From Chryseobacterium turcicum (GTDB lineage Bacteria > Bacteroidota > Bacteroidia > Flavobacteriales > Weeksellaceae): 64,000 nt of DNA. The position numbers and the translations under genes were made by a program. How positions within the stretch are numbered: position 1 is the stretch's first letter; each line of letters opens with the position of its first letter. The notes beneath the pieces are model-generated. The model saw nothing but the letters and a program-made list of their open reading frames with translations, did not search any database and was not told where the DNA came from. Shown one piece after another: positions 1 to 8,700 of this stretch. The stretch covers positions 972,001 to 1,036,000 of the forward strand of contig NZ_JAJNAY010000001.1 of NCBI RefSeq assembly GCF_021010565.1, given 5' to 3'.

Positions 1-425
1 ATCGGTAAATTGTGGTCTGAAATACTTGCTAAAACGGTAACATCTTTTGAAAGCCTACCGGAAATTTGAAGGTCCATCGAGCTTTGTACCGACTGTCCCT
101 GATTATTACCAAAAGTAATCCCTCGAATAATTGAACCTTTTGAATTTAATTCTCCTAAAAATCTTTTAGAATCATTCTTTGCCAATACCGCTTCATCTAC
201 AATAATTCGGTTGCTGGTTTTCACAAAATCCATGGTGTCTTTTGCGAAAATATCCCGTCCGAATTTTAAAGCGAGAATACTGTCTTTTTTTATTGCTAAA
301 ATACTGTCATTCTTAGAAGAGATAGAATCTTTAGGGATATTGGGATTTTTCCATGAAAATATTTGAGCATTATTCATTGATAAGCCCATGAAAAAAAGTA
401 CGAATATCAGAATAGAATTCTGCAA
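1..425 (-). CDS. Large outer-membrane protein, N-terminal part only (gene cut by window edge)
   Basis: The reverse strand is open from a TTG codon at 425 to the window edge, 141 codons. The first residues ([21 protein letters not shown] if TTG is the start) form a good Sec signal peptide ending at an Ala-Gln cleavage site. An ATG at 389 is in frame but would leave only a short stub of the signal, so the TTG start is preferred. After a Ser/Asp-rich linker the chain has the pattern [14 protein letters not shown] followed by a predicted beta-strand-rich stretch. I recall a similar pattern near the N-terminus of very large Bacteroidota outer-membrane proteins of unknown function. The rest lies outside the window, so the function is not determined. 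Confidence 0.6.
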   Translation of the reverse strand, partial: MQNSILIFVLFFMGLSMNNAQIFSWKNPNIPKDSISSKNDSILAIKKDSILALKFGRDIFAKDTMDFVKTSNRIIVDEAVLAKNDSKRFLGELNSKGSIIRGITFGNNQGQSVQSSMDLQISGRLSKDVTVLASISDHNLP

Positions 426-509
426 GTCTTTAAAAATAATTGGTAAAAATAACTAAAAAATGTGAACCGTTTCCTCTTTAGCATTATTAACAGTAAATTA
501 ACCTTAATA

Positions 510-541
510 TTGTCTCAAAGAGAAAAATTGCCCTAATTTTG
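510..541 (+). promoter_or_regulatory. Bacteroidota promoter (-33 TTG, -7 TAATTTTG)
   Basis: TTG at 510-512 and TAATTTTG at 534-541 are separated by 21 bases. This fits the flavobacterial consensus TTG/N17-23/TAnnTTTG. The start codon of the lamin-tail gene follows 34 bases later. Confidence 0.75.
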
Positions 542-575
542 CCATGTAAATTATTAATAATTAAAAAATTAAGTT

Positions 576-1445
576 ATGAAAAAAGTTTTTATTATCTTGG
601 GTATTGCTTTTTCAGCAATTATGATTGATGCGCAAGTTTCAATGGCACAGATCTATGCAAATGGAGGGAATTCTGGAGCAACTTACAATAGAGATTTTGT
701 AGTTCTTTTCAATAAAACTAGCTCAGCTGTTAATATGTCTGGATGGTCTATACAATATGGATCAGCAACTTCTACTGCTAGTTGGAGTGGAAAAGTAACA
801 CTTCCTGCAGGTGCAACTATTGCTCCATACTCTTACTATTTAGTTGGGCTTGCTTCTAATAATGTTAATACGGGAGCTGTTTTACCTGTTGCTGTTGATT
901 TTGATGGAGGTTTATCTGGTAGTGGTACTGTTAACTTGGGAGGAAATGGTAAAGTTGCACTAATGAGTAACGATACCACAATCAATGGAGCGTCTCCTAC
1001 TGGTGCTATTGATTTTGTTGGTATGGGTACAGCGAATGCATCAGAAGGTACTGATACTAGCGTTGTAGGATCTGCAACTAATTCTATTTTTAGACTAAAT
1101 GGAGGTTGTACTGATACCAATAATAATGGAGCTGATTTTATAATTGGTGCTGTTAATCCAATTAACTCAAGTGCAGCTGTGAACAACTGTGGAACTTTAA
1201 GTATTACTGATGTAGTTTTATCTAAATCAAACTTCATAAAAAACACTTTCGTTAAAAATGACGAAATCACTTTTGGAGCAGATGCAAAAGAAGTTAAAAT
1301 TTATACATTAACGGGTCAATTAGTGAAAACAGCTTCTGTAAAAGCTAACGGAACTTTAAATATTGCTGAATTAGCTGAAGGTAACTATATCGTTACAGGA
1401 ACTGTAAATAATCAAGCTGTTTCTCAGAAAATTTTGAAAAACTAA
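576..1445 (+). CDS. Secreted lamin-tail-domain protein with T9SS sorting domain
   Basis: 289 residues. A signal peptide (1-19, ending in DAQ) is followed by a domain of about 160 residues with the lamin tail (LTD) signature: I-Y-A-N-G-G-N-S-G-A-T-Y, then DFVVLFN, then SGWSIQYGSA. The last ~70 residues are a type A T9SS sorting domain with VKIYTLTGQLVKTA and a C-terminal VSQKILKN. The protein should therefore cross the outer membrane by the type IX system and be released or anchored at the surface. LTD proteins in Bacteroidota are often fused to nucleases or adhesins, but here the LTD stands alone, so the role (binding or adhesion) is a guess. It has its own promoter and terminator. The next gene is a paralogue. 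Confidence 0.8.
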   Translation: MKKVFIILGIAFSAIMIDAQVSMAQIYANGGNSGATYNRDFVVLFNKTSSAVNMSGWSIQYGSATSTASWSGKVTLPAGATIAPYSYYLVGLASNNVNTGAVLPVAVDFDGGLSGSGTVNLGGNGKVALMSNDTTINGASPTGAIDFVGMGTANASEGTDTSVVGSATNSIFRLNGGCTDTNNNGADFIIGAVNPINSSAAVNNCGTLSITDVVLSKSNFIKNTFVKNDEITFGADAKEVKIYTLTGQLVKTASVKANGTLNIAELAEGNYIVTGTVNNQAVSQKILKN

Positions 1446-1479
1446 TTTTCGATTAATTATCACTCGAAATTAATATTGC

Positions 1480-1509
1480 AAACCGCTTCTAAGAAGTGGT
1501 TTTTTTTTC
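1480..1509 (+). terminator. Rho-independent terminator
   Basis: AACCGCTTCT pairs with AGAAGTGGTT (one G-T pair) around a minimal loop and is followed by a run of T. It ends the first lamin-tail gene. Confidence 0.85.
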
Positions 1510-1572
1510 TTCAATATGTGATTTTGTTTTTAATAATTCAAAACATGTGGTATATGATTGTTGATATGGTAT

Positions 1573-1580
1573 TAATTTTG
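1573..1580 (+). promoter_or_regulatory. -7 promoter element (TAATTTTG)
   Basis: A perfect TAnnTTTG box 35 bases before the start codon of the second lamin-tail gene. I see no TTG at the usual -33 spacing, so the promoter may be weaker than the one at 510-541. Confidence 0.6.
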
Positions 1581-1615
1581 TATAAATTATTATCAATCAA
1601 CTAAAATATAACATT

Positions 1616-2479
1616 ATGAAAAAAGTATTTACTTTTATCGGACTCGTTTCGATAGCTGCATTCTCTAATGCCCAGATTGTTATTAATGAAATCTATACCG
1701 GTGGCGGACTTCTTGGTGCCGCGATTACCAATGATTTCATAGAATTGAAAAATATTGGAACTTCTACTTCTTCTCTCAATGGTGCAACTCTTCAATACGC
1801 ATCAGCTTCCGGAGCTTTCACTCAGTATAATAATTTACCCAGCATTACTTTAAATCCGGGGCAAACCTATTTAATTCAACAAGGCTCAGATGGATTAGGT
1901 GGATTGATTAATTTGCTTAATCCTAATCTCATAGTGACTGTTTTGCTCAATTTAGATGGATCGCCTGCGGTTGGGATAGGGATTGGTCTTGCACTTACTT
2001 CGGGTAAAGTTGCTCTCGCAAGCAATGCTACTACAGTTACAGGGCCTACAGCAACAAATGTTTTAGATTTTGTAGGGTACGGATTGGCAAATCAGCATGA
2101 AGGAAGTGGAGCAGCTCCATCACCAACGATTTTAAATTCAATCAGTAGAACGATTGGAGATACGAACAATAATTCTGTAGACTTTACTATTTCCTTACCC
2201 ACTCCGCAGTCCACATCGGGAACGTTAGCGGTAAGTGATATTAGAGATACCTCCAAAAAGTCAGGATTTATTAAAAATTCATTGGTGAAAAATAATGAAA
2301 TCATTTTCGAAGCGGGTGTCAGAGATGTTAAAATCTATACATTATCTGGCCAGTTAGTAAAAACAGCTTCTGTAAAAAATGGCGCATCATTAAACGTTGC
2401 TGAATTACAAAAAGGAAACTATATTGTAACTGGTTTTGTTGATAATCAACCAGTTTCTCAGAAAGTTTTGAAAGATTAA
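1616..2479 (+). CDS. Secreted lamin-tail-domain protein with T9SS sorting domain (paralogue)
   Basis: 287 residues with the same architecture as the preceding gene: signal peptide (1-19, ending SNAQ), an LTD (IVINEIYTGGG, TNDFIELKN, LNGATLQYASASG) and a T9SS type A sorting domain (DVKIYTLSGQLVKTASVK, ending VSQKVLKD). The two C-terminal domains are nearly identical over ~70 residues, while the LTDs differ more. This points to an old tandem duplication with the sorting domain conserved or homogenised. The gene has its own -7 box and terminator, so it is a separate transcription unit. Ligand and function are unknown. Confidence 0.8.
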   Translation: MKKVFTFIGLVSIAAFSNAQIVINEIYTGGGLLGAAITNDFIELKNIGTSTSSLNGATLQYASASGAFTQYNNLPSITLNPGQTYLIQQGSDGLGGLINLLNPNLIVTVLLNLDGSPAVGIGIGLALTSGKVALASNATTVTGPTATNVLDFVGYGLANQHEGSGAAPSPTILNSISRTIGDTNNNSVDFTISLPTPQSTSGTLAVSDIRDTSKKSGFIKNSLVKNNEIIFEAGVRDVKIYTLSGQLVKTASVKNGASLNVAELQKGNYIVTGFVDNQPVSQKVLKD

Positions 2480-2503
2480 TTTCTTAGAAAATATGGAATA
2501 AAA

Positions 2504-2530
2504 GAGTTGTCTTCAGGCAACTTTTTTTTG
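2504..2530 (+). terminator. Terminator between convergent genes
   Basis: AGTTGTC and GGCAACT form a 7-bp stem (one wobble) with a TTCA loop, followed by eight T. It lies just before the stop codon of the leftward gene at 2533. Confidence 0.8.
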
Positions 2531-2532
2531 TT

Positions 2533-5352
2533 TTAATACCAACCTCTTCTTGCAGCATTAATAATGGTGCTCAGATTTAAAATCAAGGTGTATCGTATTC
2601 TTCTTCCATAATCTTTAAAGCCGGGTTCAAAACCTAATGAAGACTGCACGGGAAGATAAACTTCAAGGAAATCTGGGATTAAACGTACCTTCACACCGCT
2701 GTCCCAAATAAACTGTGTAGGATTATTTTTATTTTTATACAAACCGGCATCTGCGTAAACATGGAAGATTTTCCAGACGCTGGAGTCTACATTAAAAGAT
2801 GTAATCCATTGATTAACTGTTCCTGGAATAAAAGATTTAAAGCCACCATCAGCTAAAATAAACTGTTGCGATAAAATTCCGCTTGATGCACTTTGTCCTA
2901 AAAGATTGTATGAAAACGAATAATCTGAAACCCTTGAAATTCCGTAATTAAAGGTATTGTTTCGGGTGTCGTTTCTGGCAAAATATCCGGCAAAAAGTCT
3001 CAGACTAAGCTTTTGTCTGGGTGCAAATTCCCATCTGTAAAAACCTTCTGCGGTAATCTTGTTGTAATCTTCCATTCCCTGTGTACTCAGGCTGAAACTT
3101 TTCTCGTGAATCATCTGATTATCGGTATAACCGTAACCAATTGTCCAAAGATTATATTTGTCGTAATCACGATTGGCAATCATTTTTGCATTAAGGTCGC
3201 GCTCAAAGTAAGTATAAGAAATTCCTAAACCACGGCTTACCGTACTTCTCGGATTTTTTCTAAAATTGATATTCGAGTACAATGAGCTTTTCTGATACGC
3301 TAAATCATAATCATAATGAAAATACGATCCCGAAACTCCGAAACTTAACCTCTGAATCACACTTTCAGCAGGTAGAAAAGAGTAGGAAACTGCACCAGAA
3401 CCTGTCAGTTTACCCGTTCCTGTACTGAAAGACGGAGTTACTGAATAGAGGAATTTCTGATCAAAAAGTGATTGATTTTTAAAGTTAAGACCAATCAAAA
3501 ATTTGTCGTAGGTGTTGGTGAAACGTACTCTTGGGTTTAGATATATTTCATTAAACTCAGGATTTGGAATATCTTTAATGAGTTTAAATTTAATTTTTTT
3601 AGCATTCGAAAACAAACCTTTGGTGTAAAGAAAGTTATCACGATAATTGGCTTCCGGAAATATATAATCGTTATTTAAAGTGATTTTATAAATATCTTGT
3701 GACGGAAGACTGACCGTTTTTAGCTTTTCATTCTCCTCAGTTTCGATCCAGTAAGAAGTTCTTTCACCGCTTTTAGTTTGGGTTTCCAGCTTTACGGGGA
3801 TGGCTTCGTCTGTATTTTTTGCAATTTTGATATGCAGAGAATCATCATTGATTCTAAAATTTTTAAGCTTAAAATTAACTCTGTTTTTCTGTTTCAAAAA
3901 TCCTTTTAAATATGACGTCGAAGATTCTTCTTTGGCGAGCTGATCTAGAAAGTCTTCGGGATAAACTTGCTTATCAATGTTTTTAGCAATATAATTTTTT
4001 AATAAAAGATTAAATTTTTCTTCACCCATTTTATTGGCAGAATAACTAAAAAGGCTTCCCGTTTCAAAGCTACTGATTGCCATATCATTAAAATTACTCA
4101 AAACAGCAAAAGGCTCATCGATTTTCTGATCGAGATTCTGAGACATAATGTATTGATAAGCCAAACCATATCGGTCTAGTAACTTCACCCTTGAAGCATG
4201 GAATAATTTTAAAGGTTTAACACCTAAAATACTATTTTCGGGCAGATTTCCAAGAAGTTTTGCTTCTCCATAGAATTTTTTCAGATACTGAATTTCAAGA
4301 TATGATTTTAAACCATTTTTAAACCAGTGATTTTCCTGCTTATCGGTAATAATGCTTTCATCAAGGATTTTTTTAGAGATAATTCCGAAATAGTCTAAAT
4401 CGGTATTTTCAGCATCTGAAAACAATTTAAACCTAAATTTCCAGAACTTAATATCGTTATTTCCAAAAAAGTCTTCTTTTGCCCTGAATTTTTCAGAAAT
4501 AAAAAGTTGCTTGGGGATAAAACCGATTTTATCTTTGATAAATCTCAATTGCAACGGAAGATAAAACTCAAGATTCTGAATCTCCTGCTTGCTGATTGTA
4601 TATCCGAATTTGATTTCGGTTTTAATATCTTCTGTATCGATTTTAATCGTCGGAAAATTATTTTTTGAAATAATAAATTCAGGATCTGAATCTAAATATC
4701 CTTTAAATAAATTAGGCTGAATCTGCTGAAGATTACTTTGAATAAAAGCCTGTGAGGGTGTTTCAAAATCAACAGACCAATAGGTATTGAAGTTGACAGA
4801 TTCTTCGATGTCGTGATAATTTCTTTTTGAAATATTGCCCGAATCAAAATGGTCAGGAACAATAAAGAAATATTTTAACGCAATATCTTGCTCGGAAGTT
4901 CCATAACCGGTAAATTTTTTGTCTGGAAGCTGCATGGTATATTGCAGTTGCAACTTGACACTTTTTCCGGGCTCTAAATTTTCGTTTAATGAAAGAAAGA
5001 AATTTTCCTCAGAAATATTTTTGATAGAAACAGATTGATTTTCTGAATTTTTGATTTGTAATTCTAAAACTTTCCCCAGCTCTTCCTGTTTTGCAAAATG
5101 AAGGCTGTTGTTTCTATCTTCCAATTTTCGGTAAACCAGAGAAGTTCCTCTTTTGTTGTAAGCCGAAATCCAGTTTAGAAGTTTAATACTGTTTAGTGGT
5201 GTATCAGAATGATTGTGATATACAATTTCTTGCCTTACTTCAAGAGTTTTTTTATCCTGCGATAATTTTGCGTGAATGGAAATACTATCTTTTTGTGCAG
5301 AAACCTGTACAACTCCCCAAATCAAAAAAAGACCTATGCTAAACTTTTTCAA
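2533..5352 (-). CDS. M1 aminopeptidase-like protein without zinc motif, fused to a C-terminal beta-barrel-like region
   Basis: 939 residues with a signal peptide (1-19, ending VSAQ). Residues ~20-230 resemble the N-terminal beta-domain of M1 peptidases (KLSQDKKTLEVRQEIVYHNH). Residues ~330-500 are helical and resemble an M1 catalytic domain (HWFKNGLKSYLEIQYLKKFYGE region), but I find no HExxH zinc motif. From ~600 to the end the sequence alternates aromatic and polar residues like outer-membrane beta-strands and ends in an aromatic (RRGWY). It is probably an outer-membrane or surface protein with a catalytically dead peptidase-like ectodomain. It is transcribed alone from a TATATTTG box at 5369-5376. 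Confidence 0.6.
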   Translation of the reverse strand: MKKFSIGLFLIWGVVQVSAQKDSISIHAKLSQDKKTLEVRQEIVYHNHSDTPLNSIKLLNWISAYNKRGTSLVYRKLEDRNNSLHFAKQEELGKVLELQIKNSENQSVSIKNISEENFFLSLNENLEPGKSVKLQLQYTMQLPDKKFTGYGTSEQDIALKYFFIVPDHFDSGNISKRNYHDIEESVNFNTYWSVDFETPSQAFIQSNLQQIQPNLFKGYLDSDPEFIISKNNFPTIKIDTEDIKTEIKFGYTISKQEIQNLEFYLPLQLRFIKDKIGFIPKQLFISEKFRAKEDFFGNNDIKFWKFRFKLFSDAENTDLDYFGIISKKILDESIITDKQENHWFKNGLKSYLEIQYLKKFYGEAKLLGNLPENSILGVKPLKLFHASRVKLLDRYGLAYQYIMSQNLDQKIDEPFAVLSNFNDMAISSFETGSLFSYSANKMGEEKFNLLLKNYIAKNIDKQVYPEDFLDQLAKEESSTSYLKGFLKQKNRVNFKLKNFRINDDSLHIKIAKNTDEAIPVKLETQTKSGERTSYWIETEENEKLKTVSLPSQDIYKITLNNDYIFPEANYRDNFLYTKGLFSNAKKIKFKLIKDIPNPEFNEIYLNPRVRFTNTYDKFLIGLNFKNQSLFDQKFLYSVTPSFSTGTGKLTGSGAVSYSFLPAESVIQRLSFGVSGSYFHYDYDLAYQKSSLYSNINFRKNPRSTVSRGLGISYTYFERDLNAKMIANRDYDKYNLWTIGYGYTDNQMIHEKSFSLSTQGMEDYNKITAEGFYRWEFAPRQKLSLRLFAGYFARNDTRNNTFNYGISRVSDYSFSYNLLGQSASSGILSQQFILADGGFKSFIPGTVNQWITSFNVDSSVWKIFHVYADAGLYKNKNNPTQFIWDSGVKVRLIPDFLEVYLPVQSSLGFEPGFKDYGRRIRYTLILNLSTIINAARRGWY

Positions 5353-5368
5353 TATTTTGCTAAAGCTT

Positions 5369-5376
5369 CAAATATA
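5369..5376 (-). promoter_or_regulatory. -7 promoter element (TATATTTG)
   Basis: A perfect TAnnTTTG box on the minus strand, 16 bases upstream of the ATG at 5352. The 5' leader would be short. Confidence 0.6.
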
Positions 5377-5448
5377 GCTTATTTTAGATGTAATCTTTAT
5401 GATTTTTAGTTAAGATTTGTAAATATTCTGAGAAGTCTACAAAATAAA

Positions 5449-5476
5449 ATTTGCTCCCATATGAATGAGAGCAAAT
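5449..5476 (-). terminator. Terminator of pyrEF
   Basis: Inverted repeat ATTTGCTC / GAGCAAAT with a T-rich tail on the minus strand, 25 bases beyond the pyrEF stop codon. Confidence 0.7.
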
Positions 5477-5500
5477 AATGATTTATTTATTTATTTATTG

Positions 5501-6859
5501 TTACAATGAAGCCAAATATGCTTTCCAGCCTTCGTTTTTATAAGTAACAGCAGCTTCTGCAGGATTCTCAGATTTGTAAATTCCTCTTCCTACGATGATA
5601 AAGTCGGTGTGAAGAGTTTTGAATACATGATCAGGAGTATTGTACTGCTGACCTTTCCCATCACCTGAATCTGCTAAATTAACTCCCGGCGTAAACAGTA
5701 AAATTTCTTCAGGAAGTGCATTTTGAGAAACTCCACCAATTACATTAGGGTGAGATAAAGCGACTTTTAAGGCCTCTTCTCTGTAGCTATTGGTCGTTAA
5801 AGTTCCTTTTGAAGACATTCCGATAATGGCAACAACGCCTACATTATTGAAACAGTCTAAAGATTCAAAACCACCAATTACCTGAGACGTTACAAAATCT
5901 GCCCAATCTGTAATTTTGAAAACGCCACTTGTGAACTGTAGCTCCTGAGTATTTCCGATATCAGCAAATTTTCTGTCTTCCATCAATAAGAAATTATGCT
6001 TTGCAGCCAATTCTTTCAAAGGAACAATCGTATTTTGATAATCGAAATCTGAAATAATATCGATGTGCGTTTTTAAAGCAATAACGTGTGGACCTACTTT
6101 CTCAGCCAATTCTAATAATTCCTGAGTAGTTATTACATCTGCTGATGCAATAAGGTTTGATTCTTTTGCTAAAGCAGTTTCTAATAATTTTTTTGAAACA
6201 GAATGCTGTGCATTTTCAGATTTTTGTTGATAAGAAAGTCTTTTCTTTTCTTCAAACTGAATATGGTTTCCTTGTAAAAAACCCTGAATTCTTTTTACTT
6301 CTTCATCGCTCAATTCACCAGTTTCTTGAAGAATTGTGCAAACTTCAGAAATGTTAAATAATGTATGAACTTTGTAGCCTTTGCTTTCTAAAAGCTGTTT
6401 ACCACCTTGTTCTCTGTCTAAAACAACAACGATGTCGGCAACTTTAAGGTCTTCTTGCTCTACTTCAGCAATGGTTTCTATCAAAGATTTTCCAGAAGTA
6501 ATCACATCTTCTACCAAAAGACAGTTTTGTCCTTTCTGGTAAATTCCTTCAATTAATTTTTTAGTACCGTAGCTTTTTGCTTCTTTTCTTTTTATAATTA
6601 ATGGAATATAGCTTTCCAAAGACATTGCAGTCGCCATTGGAAGTGCAGCATAAGGAACTCCGCAAATCAAATCAAAATTATCTAATGGAAGCATTTCCAA
6701 TAAGTAATTAGCCAGGTTTTTTAAAATTTTAGGATCTGATGCTAAAGGTCTTAAGTCTACATAAAAAGGGCTTTCAATTCCGCTTTTTAAGGTAAATCTT
6801 CCAAATTTGATGATGCCCAGTTTGTAACATTCCAAAAAGAATTCTTTCTTACTTTCCAT
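5501..6859 (-). CDS. pyrEF: Bifunctional UMP synthase: orotate phosphoribosyltransferase-OMP decarboxylase fusion
   Basis: 452 residues. Residues 1-200 are orotate phosphoribosyltransferase, with the PRPP loop CLLVEDVITSGKS at 113-125 and the KRKEAKSYG region at 90-98. Residues ~215-452 are OMP decarboxylase, with the catalytic MEDRKFADIGNT motif at 293-304, KTHID at 263-267 and a C-terminal IIVGRGIY. Together they convert orotate + PRPP to OMP and then UMP in pyrimidine synthesis. The decarboxylase half resembles the eukaryotic UMPS type (EDRKFADIGNT, FTPGVNL, GQQYNTP), not the shorter E. coli PyrF. The PyrE-then-PyrF order matches animal UMPS. Both active sites look intact. It is transcribed alone. 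Confidence 0.95.
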   Translation of the reverse strand: MESKKEFFLECYKLGIIKFGRFTLKSGIESPFYVDLRPLASDPKILKNLANYLLEMLPLDNFDLICGVPYAALPMATAMSLESYIPLIIKRKEAKSYGTKKLIEGIYQKGQNCLLVEDVITSGKSLIETIAEVEQEDLKVADIVVVLDREQGGKQLLESKGYKVHTLFNISEVCTILQETGELSDEEVKRIQGFLQGNHIQFEEKKRLSYQQKSENAQHSVSKKLLETALAKESNLIASADVITTQELLELAEKVGPHVIALKTHIDIISDFDYQNTIVPLKELAAKHNFLLMEDRKFADIGNTQELQFTSGVFKITDWADFVTSQVIGGFESLDCFNNVGVVAIIGMSSKGTLTTNSYREEALKVALSHPNVIGGVSQNALPEEILLFTPGVNLADSGDGKGQQYNTPDHVFKTLHTDFIIVGRGIYKSENPAEAAVTYKNEGWKAYLASL

Positions 6860-6879
6860 TAATTTTTTATTAGATTATG

Positions 6880-6887
6880 CAAATTTA
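6880..6887 (-). promoter_or_regulatory. -7 promoter element of pyrEF (TAAATTTG)
   Basis: A perfect TAnnTTTG match on the minus strand, 20 bases upstream of the pyrEF start at 6859. Confidence 0.6.
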
Positions 6888-7109
6888 AGGATTTGATGTT
6901 AAAGTTAATTGTCAATCGTGAATTTTGCTTAAAGTAGATTTGAAAAAGTCTTTATCATTAAGATTATTAGGTGTTTAAGAACTATTAAAATTGATTTAAG
7001 TATGCTGTTGATTGATTTGCCTCAGTGTATTTTGCTTGTGTTCTTAAATATTTAACCTCCTTACTATTTAAAAAATTATAATAAACATTAATTATGGGTG
7101 CTTATTCAC

Positions 7110-7138
7110 AAAAAAAAACATCCTCAAAAGGATGTTTT
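7110..7138 (-). terminator. Terminator of the DUF1232 gene
   Basis: AAAACATCC / GGATGTTTT hairpin with a TTTTGA loop. On the minus strand it is followed by a run of T. It lies directly after the stop codon of the gene at 7145. Confidence 0.85.
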
Positions 7139-7144
7139 AATTAT

Positions 7145-7486
7145 TTAAACGATTTCTGCATCAATTATTTTTGTACTACTTGGGCTGTATTTCTGCTCGG
7201 CTTCCCAAATTAGAAATTTATCAACTTCCCGAATAAGCTTAGGAATTGTTAATGATAAAACTGCTAAATCATCTAAAACTCCGGCTACAATAATAAAGTC
7301 AGGGATGATATCTATAGGAGAAATAACATACAGAAGACCTAGTAGCGGTAAGATAAGGTCTATTGATTTTACAGGATATACTCCTTTTCGCCACATATTA
7401 ACCATTCTGAAAATAGCGGGTATTTTTTTGAGAAAGCCTTTGTGGGCAATCGCTTCTTTTGCAAGATTGAGTTTTGAATATTTCAT
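7145..7486 (-). CDS. YkvA/DUF1232 family small membrane protein
   Basis: 113 residues from the ATG at 7486. An upstream in-frame ATG at 7549 would add 21 polar residues that are not family-like. The core has the DUF1232 signature: a hydrophobic stretch LLGLLYVISPIDIIPDF followed by GVLDDLAVLSLTIPKLI, with the conserved Ser-Pro-Ile-Asp-x-Ile-Pro-Asp and Leu-Asp-Asp. The family is widespread and membrane-associated, with no proven biochemical function. It has its own terminator. I see no perfect promoter box, only an imperfect AAATTTTG about 50 bases upstream. Confidence 0.85.
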   Translation of the reverse strand: MKYSKLNLAKEAIAHKGFLKKIPAIFRMVNMWRKGVYPVKSIDLILPLLGLLYVISPIDIIPDFIIVAGVLDDLAVLSLTIPKLIREVDKFLIWEAEQKYSPSSTKIIDAEIV

Positions 7487-7568
7487 TTTTGTGTCTGTTT
7501 TAAAATAATTTTCAACTCTGTAAATTTCGCAAAATTTGTACCAACTCAATCTAAATTTTAGTTAAAGT

Positions 7569-8108
7569 TTACTTAAGAATATTATCAATAAATTGATGGA
7601 TAGATTCTGCATCCCAGTCAGTTGCAGCATCTTCTTTAATCAATATTCTTCCGTTTTTATCTAACAGAAAGGTGGTAGGAAAAACTTTCGGAAGTATTTT
7701 TTCTGAGATAGGGCTTTGCGCAATATACACCGGAACGGTATAGTTATTTTCTTTCATAAACTTTCTTACCGTAGCCTCTTCATCTTTCATTGCAATTAAA
7801 ACGAAATCTATATTTTCTTTTCTTTTGTCGTACAATCTTTGTATTGATGGCCATTCTTTTCTACACGGAGGACACCATGTTCCCCAAAAATTTAGAAAAA
7901 CAGGTTTGTCTTTAAAGTTTTTCAGATTGGTACTCGGCACATTGATTCCCTGTAAATCTACATCATAATCTTCCGGGCTGATGTGCACTGCATTTTCTAT
8001 CGTAGCAATCGGAAAAAATTGGTCCTTAAGAAAATTTCGTACTCCGGGAACTAAAAATATAACGCCTAAAACTGCGAGAATAACAACGTAAATAATCAGT
8101 TTTTTCAT
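7569..8108 (-). CDS. TlpA/ResA-like membrane-anchored thioredoxin
   Basis: 179 residues. One N-terminal membrane anchor (3-22) is followed by a thioredoxin fold facing the periplasm. The active site FWGTWCPPCRKEW has Cys79 and Cys82, and a later VFPTTFLLDKNGRIL provides the cis-proline (Pro-Thr-Thr) and the final strand. Proteins of this family reduce disulfides, for example in apocytochrome c before haem attachment. The gene follows another thioredoxin-like gene by 10 bases, so the two are probably co-transcribed and could form a small thiol-redox unit. The client protein is unknown. Confidence 0.88.
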   Translation of the reverse strand: MKKLIIYVVILAVLGVIFLVPGVRNFLKDQFFPIATIENAVHISPEDYDVDLQGINVPSTNLKNFKDKPVFLNFWGTWCPPCRKEWPSIQRLYDKRKENIDFVLIAMKDEEATVRKFMKENNYTVPVYIAQSPISEKILPKVFPTTFLLDKNGRILIKEDAATDWDAESIHQFIDNILK

Positions 8109-8118
8109 AATTCTTTAT

Positions 8119-8682
8119 TTACAATAATTCTAAAATTTCCTGAATGGCATCTTTTCCTCTGTTTCTAGAATAATATACCTGCAAATCATTATAAAAACTC
8201 TCTCTAGGATATGCTTCAGGATCGGCTTTGAATTTTAATAATAGTTCATTCCCAAATTTTGGACGCGGTCCCCAAGAATTTTTCACATTAAAGTTTTCAT
8301 CTAAAATGATTACTTTCGGAATAGATTCTGTTTCGTTTGTCAAAAACTGATTGATTAAACTCTTATCACTGTCTCTTAGGAAGATTTTTACTTCATTGTG
8401 ACCTTCAAAGAATTTAGCTAAAGCAGGAACGGTCGCACTTGCGTCGCCACACCAAGCTTCAGAAATAATAAGAATTTTTCCGTTGAAATTTTTAGACTTT
8501 AACTCGTTGATTTGCTCTTCGTCGACAACAAATTTTTTCAAAGTTCTATCCATTCTCTGGATTCCCAACTCGTAATACATTTTATATTCTGCATCTTGTG
8601 GAGTTGGAGGATTTTCAAGTCTTTGATGAGCGATTTGAAGATATTCTTCAAAAGATATGGCTTTATCCCAGTAATTTTTCAT
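8119..8682 (-). CDS. Cytoplasmic thioredoxin-family protein with a single active-site cysteine
   Basis: 187 residues, no signal peptide. A thioredoxin-like fold is recognised from KILIISEAWCGDASATVPAL (68-87), the ESIPKVIILDE cis-Pro strand and a helical N-terminus. The usual CxxC is reduced to Cys78-Gly-Asp-Ala, so the protein cannot make an intramolecular active-site disulfide. The sequence agrees with the Thioredoxin_9 type found in Firmicutes and Bacteroidota. It lies 18 bases downstream of aroC and 10 bases upstream of the tlpA-like gene, which suggests one operon. Confidence 0.8.
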   Translation of the reverse strand: MKNYWDKAISFEEYLQIAHQRLENPPTPQDAEYKMYYELGIQRMDRTLKKFVVDEEQINELKSKNFNGKILIISEAWCGDASATVPALAKFFEGHNEVKIFLRDSDKSLINQFLTNETESIPKVIILDENFNVKNSWGPRPKFGNELLLKFKADPEAYPRESFYNDLQVYYSRNRGKDAIQEILELL

Positions 8683-8700
8683 GATTACTAAAAATTTAAT

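Noticed and set aside
836..1270. Minus-strand open frame of 144 residues antisense to the first lamin-tail gene
   Set aside because: It lies fully inside a gene with signal peptide and T9SS domain on the other strand, has no promoter and a composition (Pro/Leu/Thr-rich) typical of antisense shadow.
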